Shown: positions 30,521-39,233, counted from the first letter of the stretch. The stretch: DNA of 39,266 nucleotides from an uncultured Pelagibacteraceae bacterium (GCA_902557385.1 CACDZF010000008.1:1-39266); one strand, 5' to 3'. A program made the numbers and translations. The notes: generated from the letters alone by a model not told the origin.

Positions 30521-31672
30521 ATGAGAAAATTAGTCAAAATTATAATACTGATAATTTTTTTTAGTTCATCAAGCCCAACTAACGTATTTGCCCAAAGTAA
30601 AATTAAGTTGGGATTATTGGTTCCAATCAGTGGAGAATTTAGTGAAATAGGAAAATCAATTATAAGATCAACCTTACTTGCAATAAATAAAATTGACAAT
30701 TCATTAATAGAAATAATTCCTAAAGACACCAAAGCAAATCCAGAGACAACATTTGAAAAAGCCAAAGAGTTAAGAGAAGCAGGTGTTAAAATAGTTATAG
30801 GACCAGTTTTTAATAAAAATCTGGTTAAGTTAGAAGAGCTAAATGATATGATTTTTTTATCCTTAACAAATAAAATTATTGATAATCCAAAAAATATTAT
30901 AAGTACTGGAATAAATGCAGGCTCTCAACTTAATACTATCGCAAAATTTCAAAAAAATAACGAAATAAAAAAAACTATATTTTTAATTCCAAATAAAAGT
31001 TTTAAAAATGAAATAAAAAAAGCAATCAAAAAATCAAAAATTAAAACTTTTAAAGTTCACTATTACGACTCTGATCCAACTAAACTTACAAAACAAATAG
31101 AAAAAATTACTAAATATCCTCAGAGAAAACAAAACGTAAAAGATGAAATTAAAAGACTTGAGGATTCTGAAGACCCTAATAAAGATAAAAAAATCAAAAT
31201 ATTAGAAAAAAAAGACACTATAGGTAAAATAGGATTTGACTCATTAGTAATTGCTGATTTTGATGAAAGCTTAAAAAGTATAACTACCTCATTACTCTAT
31301 ACAGATGTATCGCCCAAAAAAACTTATTTTATTACTTTAAACCAATGGTTTGATGTATCTTTACTCAAGGAAACCAGCTATCAACCAATATATTATCCTT
31401 CAGTTAATAAAGAAAATTATGATGAGTTTGCAAATTTATATTTTAAAAAATTTAAACAATATCCAAATCAATTATCATTTTTAAGTTATGATATAGTTGG
31501 ATTAGTTTACTATCTGATTTTTCAAAATAATTGGGTTATAGAGGAAAAAATATTTTCCAAGAAAGATAAGTTTAAAGGTAAAGTGGGAATTTTTGAGATA
31601 AAAGATAAAAAAATTAACCATATTCTTAATTTTTATAAAATAGAAAATAGTAATATTAAAAAAATCTTTTAA
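30521..31672 (+). CDS. LppC/YraM-like periplasmic binding protein (PBP activator family)
   Basis: A 383-residue type I periplasmic-binding-fold protein resembling LppC/LpoA, which activate penicillin-binding proteins. The signal peptide (about residues 1-25) ends VFAQS, a signal-peptidase-I type site; there is no lipobox cysteine, so unlike typical LpoA it seems soluble in the periplasm. KIKLGLLVPISGEFSEIGKSI and the VKIVIGPVFNKNLVKL segment are characteristic of the fold. It neighbours rsmI as LppC genes often do. An amino-acid ABC transporter binding protein is a less likely alternative, as no transporter genes are adjacent. The 3' end overlaps rdgB by 17 bp. Confidence 0.77.
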   Translation: MRKLVKIIILIIFFSSSSPTNVFAQSKIKLGLLVPISGEFSEIGKSIIRSTLLAINKIDNSLIEIIPKDTKANPETTFEKAKELREAGVKIVIGPVFNKNLVKLEELNDMIFLSLTNKIIDNPKNIISTGINAGSQLNTIAKFQKNNEIKKTIFLIPNKSFKNEIKKAIKKSKIKTFKVHYYDSDPTKLTKQIEKITKYPQRKQNVKDEIKRLEDSEDPNKDKKIKILEKKDTIGKIGFDSLVIADFDESLKSITTSLLYTDVSPKKTYFITLNQWFDVSLLKETSYQPIYYPSVNKENYDEFANLYFKKFKQYPNQLSFLSYDIVGLVYYLIFQNNWVIEEKIFSKKDKFKGKVGIFEIKDKKINHILNFYKIENSNIKKIF

Positions 31673-32258
31673 TTTTTTTAAAAGCTTTGAATCTATGATC
31701 AATTTTGTATTTTTTGCTTGGTGACATTTGTCCGAACGTTAGTTTGTTTTTTAAAGGAATAAAAATTGGATCATATCCAAATCCATTTTTTCCTTTTTTT
31801 TTTTGTGATACAAGGCCTTCAATTTTACCTTCAGATTTAACTATTTTTCCATTTGGCCAATAAATTGTTAAAGCACATATGAATCTGGCTTTAACTTTTT
31901 TTAATTTCCAATTTTTATCTTTTTTGTAAAGCTCCCTAAAAACTTTAGAAATGGCTTTATCAAAATTATTTTTAGCGCCTCCCCATCTAGCTGAAAATAT
32001 TCCAGGTTTTCCATTTAAGATATCAATTTCAAGACCCGAGTCATCCGCTAAACATATTAAATTAGTTTTTTTGGAAAAAAATTTCGCTTTAATTAATGAA
32101 TTTTTCAAAAATGATTTTCCAGTTTCTTTGGGGCTCTTTAATTTAAAATCTTTAGTTGAAAAAATTTTGGTTGATTTTGGTAATAAATCCTTAATTTCTT
32201 TAAGTTTTCCAGCGTTATTGGTACCAATTAATATTTTTTTAATTTTTTTGTTTAGCAT
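31656..32258 (-). CDS. rdgB: dITP/XTP pyrophosphatase (RdgB/HAM1)
   Basis: Removes non-canonical purine nucleotides such as dITP and XTP. The 200-residue protein has ILIGTNNAGKLKEIKDLL at the N-terminus, the substrate-site LADDSGLEIDILNGKPGIFSARWGG near residue 70, and GFGYDPIFIP near residue 160. It is divergent from grpE with a 33-bp gap and convergent with the LppC-like gene (17-bp overlap of coding ends). Confidence 0.95.
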   Translation of the reverse strand: MLNKKIKKILIGTNNAGKLKEIKDLLPKSTKIFSTKDFKLKSPKETGKSFLKNSLIKAKFFSKKTNLICLADDSGLEIDILNGKPGIFSARWGGAKNNFDKAISKVFRELYKKDKNWKLKKVKARFICALTIYWPNGKIVKSEGKIEGLVSQKKKGKNGFGYDPIFIPLKNKLTFGQMSPSKKYKIDHRFKAFKKIKRFF

Positions 32259-32291
32259 CTAGCAATTATTAAATTTCTTACCATATAAGTC

Positions 32292-32930
32292 ATGATGGAA
32301 AAAGATCAAAATATAAATTTAGATGAAAATAACATAAACCAAGAAAATTCTGAAAATAAGGAATTAAAAGAAGATGAAAATGAAAAAAAAGAAAAAGTTT
32401 TAACAGTAGAAGAAAAAAATGCAGAACTAGAAGACAAATTAACTAGAACTTTTGCTGAAATGGAAAATCAGAGAAGAAGATTTGAAAAAGAAAAAGACGA
32501 AGCTTTTGAGTATGGTGGTTTTTCATTTGCTAAAGAAACTTTGAACCTTTCAGATAATCTTGAGAGAGCAAAAGAATCCTTAAAAAACGATGAAAGTTTA
32601 AAAAATTCTGAAAGTTTAAAAAAAACTTTAGAGCATTTAGAAATTATCCATAAAGATATTTTATCAATTTTTAAAAAAAACAATATTGAACCTATAAATT
32701 CAATTAACAAAAAACTAGACCCAAATTATCATCAAGCAATGATGGAAATTGAGGATGATGAAAAAGAACCAGGAACAATAGTTCAAGAAATTCAAAAAGG
32801 GTTTTTAATGAAGAGTAGATTATTAAGACCAGCCTTAGTTGGTGTATCAAAAAAAGCTTCAAAAAAAGAAACTGTCAATAAAGATGAGAAAAAAAACGAG
32901 GAAAATAAGGAAAAAAAACAAACAAAATAA
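32292..32930 (+). CDS. grpE: Nucleotide exchange factor GrpE
   Basis: Releases ADP from DnaK in the Hsp70 cycle. The 212-residue protein has a long acidic, Glu/Asn/Lys-rich N-terminal region, then the coiled coil and beta domain with FAEMENQRRRFEKEKDEAFEYG and GFLMKSRLLRPALVGVSK. A hexapeptide (ESLKNx) occurs three times at residues 95-112. The start has two adjacent ATG codons (32292, 32295). hrcA, a frequent upstream partner, is not present; rdgB is divergent, leaving 33 bp for a promoter. dnaK follows after a 61-bp gap with its own promoter. Confidence 0.94.
   Translation: MMEKDQNINLDENNINQENSENKELKEDENEKKEKVLTVEEKNAELEDKLTRTFAEMENQRRRFEKEKDEAFEYGGFSFAKETLNLSDNLERAKESLKNDESLKNSESLKKTLEHLEIIHKDILSIFKKNNIEPINSINKKLDPNYHQAMMEIEDDEKEPGTIVQEIQKGFLMKSRLLRPALVGVSKKASKKETVNKDEKKNEENKEKKQTK
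32574..32627 (+). repeat. Triplicated 18-bp unit inside grpE
   Basis: Three consecutive 18-bp units encode ESLKND, ESLKNS and ESLKKT. The last two units (32592-32609 and 32610-32627) differ at 2 of 18 bases; the first is more diverged. It looks like a short in-frame duplication in the region forming GrpE's long helix. Confidence 0.75.
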
Positions 32931-32942
32931 GTATTAAATAAA

Positions 32943-32973
32943 CTTGTAGATTGGAAATTAGCACTTATATGAG
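32943..32973 (+). promoter_or_regulatory. Heat-shock (sigma-32/RpoH type) promoter of dnaK
   Basis: CTTG (32943-32946), a 17-bp spacer, then CTTATATGAG (32964-32973) matches exactly the alphaproteobacterial RpoH consensus as I recall it, CTTG-N17/18-CYTATNTNNG. It lies in the grpE-dnaK gap, 18 bp before the dnaK ATG at 32992. It would give dnaK-dnaJ a heat-shock promoter independent of grpE. Confidence 0.65.
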
Positions 32974-32991
32974 TTCAAGGATTATAAAATT

Positions 32992-34917
32992 ATGAGCAAA
33001 GTAATTGGTATAGATTTAGGAACAACAAATTCTTGCGTTGCAATAATGGAAGGAACACAAGCTAAAGTATTAGAGAATGCCGAAGGTGCAAGAACTACAC
33101 CTTCAGTTGTTGCTTTCACAGAAGAAAATGAAAAATTGATTGGTCAACCTGCAAAAAGACAGGCTGTAACTAATCCTGAAAATACAATCTTTGCTGTAAA
33201 AAGATTAATTGGAAGAAATTTTAATGACGCTACAGTAAAAAAAGATATTGAATCTGCACCTTTTAAAATCGTAAATTCAGATAAGGGTGATGCTTGGATA
33301 GAAGCAAAAGGGCAAAAATATTCACCATCTCAAATTTCGGCTTTTATTTTACAAAAAATGAAAGAGACTGCTGAAAAGTATTTAGGTCAAGAAGTAACTA
33401 AAGCAGTTATTACTGTACCAGCATATTTTAATGATGCGCAAAGACAAGCAACTAAAGATGCAGGTAAAATCGCAGGCCTAGAGGTATTAAGAATTATAAA
33501 TGAACCTACAGCTGCTTCATTGGCGTATGGTTTAGATAAAAAGACAAATAAAAAAATAGCAGTTTATGATTTAGGTGGAGGAACCTTCGATGTTTCTATT
33601 CTTGAATTGGGCGATGGTGTATTTGAAGTTAAATCTACTAATGGAGATACCTTTTTAGGTGGTGAGGACTTCGATAATACTATTGTTGATTACTTAGTTG
33701 CAGAGTTTAAAAAAGATAATGGCATTGATTTAAAATCGGATAAACTCGCCCTTCAAAGATTAAAAGAGGCTGCAGAAAAAGCTAAGATAGAATTATCTTC
33801 AGCGGAACAAACTGATGTTAACCTACCTTTTATTACTGCAGACAAAACAGGACCAAAACATATTAATTTAAAAATGACTAGAGCAAAATTAGAAGCTCTT
33901 GTCGAAGACCTGATTGCCAAAACACTTCCACCTTGTAAAACAGCACTAAAAGATGCTGGTCTTACTGCAAACGACATTAGTGAAGTTGTTATGGTCGGGG
34001 GTATGACAAGGATGCCAAAAGTCATAGAAGCTGTAAAAAATTTCTTTGGAAAAGATCCAAATAAAAGTGTGAATCCAGATGAAGTTGTTGCTATGGGAGC
34101 AGCTATCCAAGCAGGAGTACTACAAGGAGATGTAAAAGATGTTCTGTTACTTGATGTTACTCCACTCTCTCTAGGAATTGAAACACTAGGTGGGGTATCA
34201 ACAAAATTAATTGATAAAAACACAACAATACCAACCAAAAAAAGTCAGGTCTTTTCAACTGCTGAAGACAGCCAGCCAGCTGTATCAATCAGAGTTTTAC
34301 AGGGTGAAAGAGAAATGGCAGCGGATAACAAAATTTTGGGTAATTTTGAATTAGTTGGTATAGCGCCGGCTCCAAGGGGAGTTCCACAAATTGAAGTAAC
34401 TTTCGATATTGATGCAAACGGCATTGTAAATGTTTCAGCAAAAGATAAAGGAACTGGCAAAGAACAAAAAATTCAAATTCAAGCTTCAGGTGGTTTAAGT
34501 GAAGAAGAAATAAATAAAATGGTAAAAGAAGCTGAGTCTAATAAAGAAGCAGATAAGAAAAAAAGAGAGTCGGTTGATTCAAGAAATCAAGCTGATACTT
34601 TATTACACTCAACAGAAAAAAACTTAAAAGAACATGGATCAAAAGTTTCAGATGCCGACAAAAAAGCTATAGAAACAGCTTCTGCTAACTTAAGAAACTC
34701 CTTAAAAGGAACTGATGTTGAGGATATAAAAAAGAAAACACAAGAATTAGTTCAATCATCAATGAAATTAGGCGAAGCAATTTATAAATCTCAACAAAGT
34801 GCTAAGCCTGGTGATGCGCCAAAAGACACAAAAAAAGAAGAAGGAAAAAAAGACGACAATGTTGTTGATGCCGACTTTGAAGAAGTAAAAGACGAAAATA
34901 AAGAAAAAAGCGCCTAA
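32992..34917 (+). CDS. dnaK: Chaperone DnaK (Hsp70)
   Basis: ATP-driven chaperone for folding and stress recovery. The 641-residue protein has [17 protein letters not shown] at the N-terminus, [13 protein letters not shown] near residue 197, [10 protein letters not shown] near residue 340, the linker [15 protein letters not shown], the substrate-binding domain and a helical lid. The C-terminal tail carries [11 protein letters not shown], the typical DnaK ending. It is preceded by a sigma-32-type promoter and followed after 28 bp by dnaJ. Confidence 0.98.
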   Translation: MSKVIGIDLGTTNSCVAIMEGTQAKVLENAEGARTTPSVVAFTEENEKLIGQPAKRQAVTNPENTIFAVKRLIGRNFNDATVKKDIESAPFKIVNSDKGDAWIEAKGQKYSPSQISAFILQKMKETAEKYLGQEVTKAVITVPAYFNDAQRQATKDAGKIAGLEVLRIINEPTAASLAYGLDKKTNKKIAVYDLGGGTFDVSILELGDGVFEVKSTNGDTFLGGEDFDNTIVDYLVAEFKKDNGIDLKSDKLALQRLKEAAEKAKIELSSAEQTDVNLPFITADKTGPKHINLKMTRAKLEALVEDLIAKTLPPCKTALKDAGLTANDISEVVMVGGMTRMPKVIEAVKNFFGKDPNKSVNPDEVVAMGAAIQAGVLQGDVKDVLLLDVTPLSLGIETLGGVSTKLIDKNTTIPTKKSQVFSTAEDSQPAVSIRVLQGEREMAADNKILGNFELVGIAPAPRGVPQIEVTFDIDANGIVNVSAKDKGTGKEQKIQIQASGGLSEEEINKMVKEAESNKEADKKKRESVDSRNQADTLLHSTEKNLKEHGSKVSDADKKAIETASANLRNSLKGTDVEDIKKKTQELVQSSMKLGEAIYKSQQSAKPGDAPKDTKKEEGKKDDNVVDADFEEVKDENKEKSA

Positions 34918-34945
34918 GCCAACAACTACTTGTCTATAATTAGTT

Positions 34946-36073
34946 ATGGCAAAAAGAGATTATTATGACGTCTTAGGCGTAAGCAAGAGTTCCTCAGCAG
35001 ATCAAATTAAGTCTGCTTATAGAAAATTAGCAGTTAAGTATCATCCCGATAAAAATGAAGGTGATAAAGCTGCTGAAGAAAAATTTAAAGAAGCCTCCGA
35101 AGCTTATCACGTATTATCTAACTCTGAGCGTAAACAAAACTATGATAACTTTGGTCACGCAGCATTTGAAAATGGTGGTGGCGGAAGAGGGGGTTTTGGT
35201 AACTTTGATTTCTCTAGTCATTTTTCAGATATTTTCGAGGATTTTTTTGGAGAAGGGTTTGGTGGAAGTGGTAGAAGAAATAGGAGAACAAATAATAGAG
35301 GGTCAGATCTAAGATATGATTTATCGATAACTCTGGAGGAAGCATATACTGGAAAAAAACAGGATATTAAGTTTTCAACATCAGAAAAATGTGACACCTG
35401 CAAAGGAAGTGGTTCTAAACCTGGACATGAAGCGGGATCGTGCTCAATGTGTGGAGGTCATGGACAAGTTAGATCAAGTCAGGGTTTTTTTACTGTTCAA
35501 CAAACATGCCCCCAATGTTCAGGATCAGGAGAGGAAATTACCAATCCATGCAATAGCTGTAGCGGACAAGGAAAGAAACAAGCTTCAAAAAGATTATCTG
35601 TAACAATACCAAGAGGTGTTGATGATGGAACTAGAATAAGACTCGCTGGAAAAGGTGAAGCAGGTTCAAGAGGTGCAGGAAATGGTGATCTTTATTTATT
35701 TATTAATGTCTATTCTCATGAATTGTTTAAAAGATCTGATGAACATTTATTTTTTGAGTGTCCAATTTCAATTGCTGATGCAGCATTAGGTACTTCTATA
35801 GAAATACCTACGATAGATGGTGGAAAAGCAAAAATAAAAATACCAGCTGGTACACAAAGTGGGAAGCAACTAAGATTAAAGAGTAAAGGAATGCCTTATA
35901 TGAGGGGAAATGGCACTGGTGATCTTTATGTACAAGTTAATACTGAAGTTCCAATTTCTTTAAATAAAGAACAAAAAGAATTGCTTGAGAAATTTAGAGT
36001 TATTGAAAATGAAAAATCAAATCCAAGTATAAAAAAATTCTTTCAAAAAGCTAAAAGTTTTTGGAAAAATTAA
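34946..36073 (+). CDS. dnaJ: Co-chaperone DnaJ (Hsp40)
   Basis: Stimulates DnaK ATPase and delivers substrates. The 375-residue type I protein has a J domain with the HPD motif (KYHPDKNEGD near residue 33), a Gly/Phe-rich region (about 75-115), and the zinc-finger region with four CxxCxGxG repeats: CDTCKGSG, CSMCGGHG, CPQCSGSG and CNSCSGQG. C-terminal substrate-binding domains follow. It is followed 3 nt later by a small membrane protein gene. Confidence 0.97.
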   Translation: MAKRDYYDVLGVSKSSSADQIKSAYRKLAVKYHPDKNEGDKAAEEKFKEASEAYHVLSNSERKQNYDNFGHAAFENGGGGRGGFGNFDFSSHFSDIFEDFFGEGFGGSGRRNRRTNNRGSDLRYDLSITLEEAYTGKKQDIKFSTSEKCDTCKGSGSKPGHEAGSCSMCGGHGQVRSSQGFFTVQQTCPQCSGSGEEITNPCNSCSGQGKKQASKRLSVTIPRGVDDGTRIRLAGKGEAGSRGAGNGDLYLFINVYSHELFKRSDEHLFFECPISIADAALGTSIEIPTIDGGKAKIKIPAGTQSGKQLRLKSKGMPYMRGNGTGDLYVQVNTEVPISLNKEQKELLEKFRVIENEKSNPSIKKFFQKAKSFWKN

Positions 36074-36076
36074 AAA

Positions 36077-36247
36077 ATGGGGCTTGAAGAAGTAGTTCCT
36101 GCAATATCATTAATTGCAATTTTAATATTAATTCTACCAGCATTTATAAGATCAAATTCAAAATTAAAAAGATTTTTAACGAATTTATTTATTTGGGCTA
36201 TAATTGTTTTGTTTGTTATGATAGCTTCATATCTTATCTTTAAATGA
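36077..36247 (+). CDS. Small membrane protein, 56 aa, two predicted helices
   Basis: Read directly from the gap between dnaJ and dapB. The ORF begins ATGGGGCTTGAAGAAG and encodes 56 residues: an acidic start (MGLEEVVPA), a first hydrophobic helix (about 9-23), a basic loop (RSNSKLKRFLTN) and a second helix (about 37-54) ending YLIFK. Positive charges in the loop suggest both ends face the periplasm. The stop overlaps the dapB start as ATGA, strong evidence for translation and coupling. No family is recognised and function is unknown. Confidence 0.7.
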   Translation: MGLEEVVPAISLIAILILILPAFIRSNSKLKRFLTNLFIWAIIVLFVMIASYLIFK

Positions 36248-37020
36248 AAAAAATTAACTTAGCTATTACAGGTTGTTTAGGTAGAATGGGTCAACAGATC
36301 ATTAAATCTGCAAGATCTGATAAAAACTTTAAATTATTATCCCTAACTGAAAACAAATTAATAAATAGAAAAATCAATGGAATTAAACCTAGTCTAAATA
36401 CTAGGGAGGCTTTTAAAAAAGTAGATTTAATAATAGATTTTACAGTTCCTAAATGTACTTTTGAAATTCTTAGAATTGCATCAAAACTTAGAAAAAGAGT
36501 GGTTATTGGAACTACAGGGTTTTCTAAAAAAGAGGAAAATTTGATAAAAAAATATGCAAAAAAAATACCAATACTTAAAGCTGGAAATATGAGTTTGGGA
36601 ATAAACTTATTGATGTATCTTACTGAAATTACATCAAAATCGCTGGGAAATAATTTTTTAAGCAAAATTTTTGAAATACATCATAAACACAAAAAAGATC
36701 ATCCCTCTGGAACAGCCTTAATGCTTGGCAAAGGTATAGCCGTAGGAAAAAATAAAGAATTTTATAAATTAATAGGAAAAAAATACTTAAATAGAAAATC
36801 TTTTCCTTATGGGAAAAAAATTAATTTTAATTCATTAAGAAAAGGTGAGGTAATTGGTGAACATGAGGTAACTTTTTCAAGTGGTAAAGAAATAATCAAG
36901 TTAAATCATGAAGCTTTTGATAGAGCTCTATATTCAGAAGGGGCATTTACGGCGGCTAAATGGTTAATGAATAAAAAACCTGGCCTTTATTCGATGAGAG
37001 ATGTTTTGAATTTCAAATAA
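36244..37020 (+). CDS. dapB: 4-hydroxy-tetrahydrodipicolinate reductase
   Basis: NAD(P)H-dependent step in the diaminopimelate/lysine pathway, supplying wall precursors. The 258-residue protein has the Rossmann motif ITGCLGRMGQQI at the N-terminus, VIGTTGFSKKE, AGNMSLGINLL, and the catalytic EIHHKHKKDHPSGTALMLG near residue 145. It overlaps the 56-aa membrane gene by 4 nt and nth by 1 nt. Confidence 0.96.
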   Translation: MKKINLAITGCLGRMGQQIIKSARSDKNFKLLSLTENKLINRKINGIKPSLNTREAFKKVDLIIDFTVPKCTFEILRIASKLRKRVVIGTTGFSKKEENLIKKYAKKIPILKAGNMSLGINLLMYLTEITSKSLGNNFLSKIFEIHHKHKKDHPSGTALMLGKGIAVGKNKEFYKLIGKKYLNRKSFPYGKKINFNSLRKGEVIGEHEVTFSSGKEIIKLNHEAFDRALYSEGAFTAAKWLMNKKPGLYSMRDVLNFK

Positions 37021-37673
37021 TGAATGAAATTAAAAGATCTAAAGTAATTTTAAAAATTCTTAATAAAATTTACCCTAAAACGCCAATTCCTTTAAAACAC
37101 AGAAATAAATTTACTTTATTAGTTTCGGTTTTGTTATCTGCTCAAACCACAGATGTTAATGTAAATAATGTAACTAAAAAAATATACCCGAAATATAATA
37201 AGCCAGAACATTTTGTTAAATTAGGAAGAAAAAAAATTCAAAATTTAATTAAAAGCATTGGTATTTTTAGAGTGAAAGCGAAAAGTGTTTATTTGCTTTC
37301 CAAACAATTAATTGAAAAGCACGGCGGAAAAGTTCCAGAAACCTTTGACGAACTCGAAAAACTTCCAGGTGTAGGTCATAAAACTGCAAGTGTAGTTATG
37401 TCTCAAGGATTTGGTCATCCAGCATTCCCAGTTGATACTCATATTCATAGACTGGCTCAAAGATGGGGTTTAACTAATGGTAAAAATGTTGTTCAAACTG
37501 AAAAAGACCTGAAGAGATTATTTCCAAAAAAGTTTTGGAATAAGCTTCACCTTCAAATAATTTATTACGGAAGAGAGTATTGTAAAGCAAGAGAATGCTA
37601 TGGTTTAGCTTGTAAAATTTGTACTACTTGTTATCCTAATAGAAAATCACCAATAAAAACAAGGAAAGCTTAA
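37020..37673 (+). CDS. nth: Endonuclease III (DNA glycosylase/AP lyase)
   Basis: Base-excision repair enzyme removing oxidised pyrimidines. The 217-residue protein has LLSAQTTDVNVN, the helix-hairpin-helix LPGVGHKTASVVM with catalytic Lys near residue 120, and the catalytic Asp in FPVDTHIHRLAQRWG. The C-terminal cluster region YCKARECYGLACKICTTC has five cysteines but not the canonical C-x6-C-x2-C-x5-C spacing, so the Fe-S ligand set may be variant. The dapB-nth junction is a TAATG overlap. Confidence 0.93.
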   Translation: MNEIKRSKVILKILNKIYPKTPIPLKHRNKFTLLVSVLLSAQTTDVNVNNVTKKIYPKYNKPEHFVKLGRKKIQNLIKSIGIFRVKAKSVYLLSKQLIEKHGGKVPETFDELEKLPGVGHKTASVVMSQGFGHPAFPVDTHIHRLAQRWGLTNGKNVVQTEKDLKRLFPKKFWNKLHLQIIYYGREYCKARECYGLACKICTTCYPNRKSPIKTRKA

Positions 37674-37675
37674 TT

Positions 37676-38620
37676 ATGAAGATTTTAGGAATAGGAAATG
37701 CGATTGTGGATGTTATCTGTAAAGTTGATGATAATTTTATTACCAAAAATAGTTTGACCAAAGGTACAATGAAATTAATTTTTGAGGAGAGCGAGTTCAA
37801 AAATTTATTGACCAACCTAAAAATAGAAAAAACTGTTTCTGGTGGGTCTGTCGCAAATTCAATAGTAGGTATATCTCAACTAGGCAATAAAGTTGGATTT
37901 ATAGGAAAAGTATCGGACGACGATCTAGGAAGCAAATATGAAGAAGGACTAAAAAACGAAAATGTAGAATATTTTTACTCCAAAAAAAAAGAGGAATTGC
38001 CTACAGGAACATGTTTAATTTTGGTTACACCAGACTCTGAAAGAACGATGTGTACATTTTTAGGAACTGCAGGAAAAATTAATGAAAATGATGTTAATAC
38101 TGACGCTATAAAAAAAAGTGAAATAATATTTCTAGAAGGCTATCTTTGGGATGAAGGAGAACCAAAAAAAGCATTTGATAAAGCGATTAGTTGTGCGAAT
38201 AAAGTAGCAATGTCGTTATCAGATCAGTTTTGTGTTGATAGACACAAGACTCATTTTTTGGATCTTGTTAAAAACAAACTTGATATTACTTTTGCTAATG
38301 AACAAGAAATAATATCATTGATCGATGCAAAAAAATTTGATGAAGTTATTAACTTTTCAAAAAAACTTAAAAAGCTTTTAGTAATTACAAGAGGAGAAAA
38401 AGGAGCTATTGCAATAAATGGCGATGAAGTTGTTGAATGTGGGGTTAAAAAAAATCTTAAAATAGTAGATCTTACAGGAGCTGGTGACTTATTTGCTGCT
38501 GGATTTTTACACGGACACGTAAATAATCTTTCATTAAATCAAAGTTTAGAAAAAGGTACTGAAATGTCATCAAGGGTCATACAGCAGATTGGGGCCAGAT
38601 TAAAAGTAAATGAGCGATAA
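37676..38620 (+). CDS. PfkB-family carbohydrate/nucleoside kinase (adenosine kinase-like)
   Basis: Ribokinase-fold sugar or nucleoside kinase, 314 residues. GIGNAIVDVICKVDD and SGGSVANSIVGISQLG form the N-terminal substrate region, TFANEQEI the mid-region signature, and the anion-hole motif DLTGAGDLFAAGFLHG near residue 265 holds the catalytic Asp. The layout resembles adenosine kinases of alphaproteobacteria, but substrate cannot be fixed from motifs. It begins 2 nt after nth and overlaps the next gene by 11 bp. Confidence 0.9.
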   Translation: MKILGIGNAIVDVICKVDDNFITKNSLTKGTMKLIFEESEFKNLLTNLKIEKTVSGGSVANSIVGISQLGNKVGFIGKVSDDDLGSKYEEGLKNENVEYFYSKKKEELPTGTCLILVTPDSERTMCTFLGTAGKINENDVNTDAIKKSEIIFLEGYLWDEGEPKKAFDKAISCANKVAMSLSDQFCVDRHKTHFLDLVKNKLDITFANEQEIISLIDAKKFDEVINFSKKLKKLLVITRGEKGAIAINGDEVVECGVKKNLKIVDLTGAGDLFAAGFLHGHVNNLSLNQSLEKGTEMSSRVIQQIGARLKVNER

Positions 38621-39233
38621 ATTTATACATAAACTGTTTGCTACACCCGTTTTTCAATTTAAAGTTAAAGACTATGAAAAGTTAAACGCTGAATTATCTA
38701 AATATATTTATGATTTGTATGAAAACGATAAAGATGGAACTCAAAGATCTAATGTTGGTGGGTGGCACTCTAAAAACTTTAAAGTTGAAAAAGGTAATGT
38801 TCCACACAATTTTATCAACGCAGTTCATGGATATGTTAAAGAGGTTATGGTTGATGGATATGGCTGGAAATTTAACCCTGAAAAAGTTGGAGTTACAGAA
38901 ATATGGGGAATAATTAATAAAAAAAATAGTTTTAACCAAATTCATAATCATCCAAATACTTATTTAAGTGCAGCTTATTATGTTAAAGCACCAGATAATT
39001 GTGGTAACATTCAGTTCCATGAGCCGAATGAGGTTAAAAAATTTCGTCACCCTGTAATTGAAAAACATAATGAATTAAATTCATCAGGTTTTAGTATTAA
39101 AGCTGAGGAAGGAAATTTGTTAATTTTTCCATCTTATCTATACCACTCGGTTGGTAAAAATTTGTCTTCAGAAGATAGAGTTATAGTAAGCTTTAATGTT
39201 GATATAATCACTTATAAAGACGCAAAATATTAA
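38610..39233 (+). CDS. Putative 2OG-Fe(II) oxygenase-like protein (TIGR02466-type)
   Basis: A 207-residue cupin-fold protein of a family common in marine bacteria and phages. Visible elements are LFATPVFQFKV at the N-terminus, NQIHNHPNTYLSAAYYVKAP with candidate metal-binding His residues near 111-113, GNIQFHEP, NLLIFPSYLYHSV with a downstream His, and RVIVSFNV whose Arg could bind 2-oxoglutarate. Substrate is unknown. It overlaps the PfkB kinase by 11 bp, suggesting co-translation and perhaps linked function. Confidence 0.82.
   Translation: MSDKFIHKLFATPVFQFKVKDYEKLNAELSKYIYDLYENDKDGTQRSNVGGWHSKNFKVEKGNVPHNFINAVHGYVKEVMVDGYGWKFNPEKVGVTEIWGIINKKNSFNQIHNHPNTYLSAAYYVKAPDNCGNIQFHEPNEVKKFRHPVIEKHNELNSSGFSIKAEEGNLLIFPSYLYHSVGKNLSSEDRVIVSFNVDIITYKDAKY

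Noticed and set aside
30460..30765. Minus-strand frame across the rsmI/LppC-like junction
   Set aside because: Overlaps the signal peptide and first domain of the LppC-like gene; no independent evidence.
32259..32291. RpoH-type promoter for grpE in the rdgB-grpE gap
   Set aside because: CTAG and ACCATATAAG are only a loose match at the right distance; too weak to list as a feature.
32958..32976. CIRCE element (HrcA site) before dnaK
   Set aside because: TTAGCACTT resembles one CIRCE arm, but the partner arm GAGTGCTAA and the 9-bp spacer are missing; the sequence is better explained by the RpoH-type -10.
33753..34238. 161-codon minus-strand frame inside dnaK
   Set aside because: Shadow of the conserved dnaK frame; Ser/Thr-rich composition is what reading the opposite strand produces.
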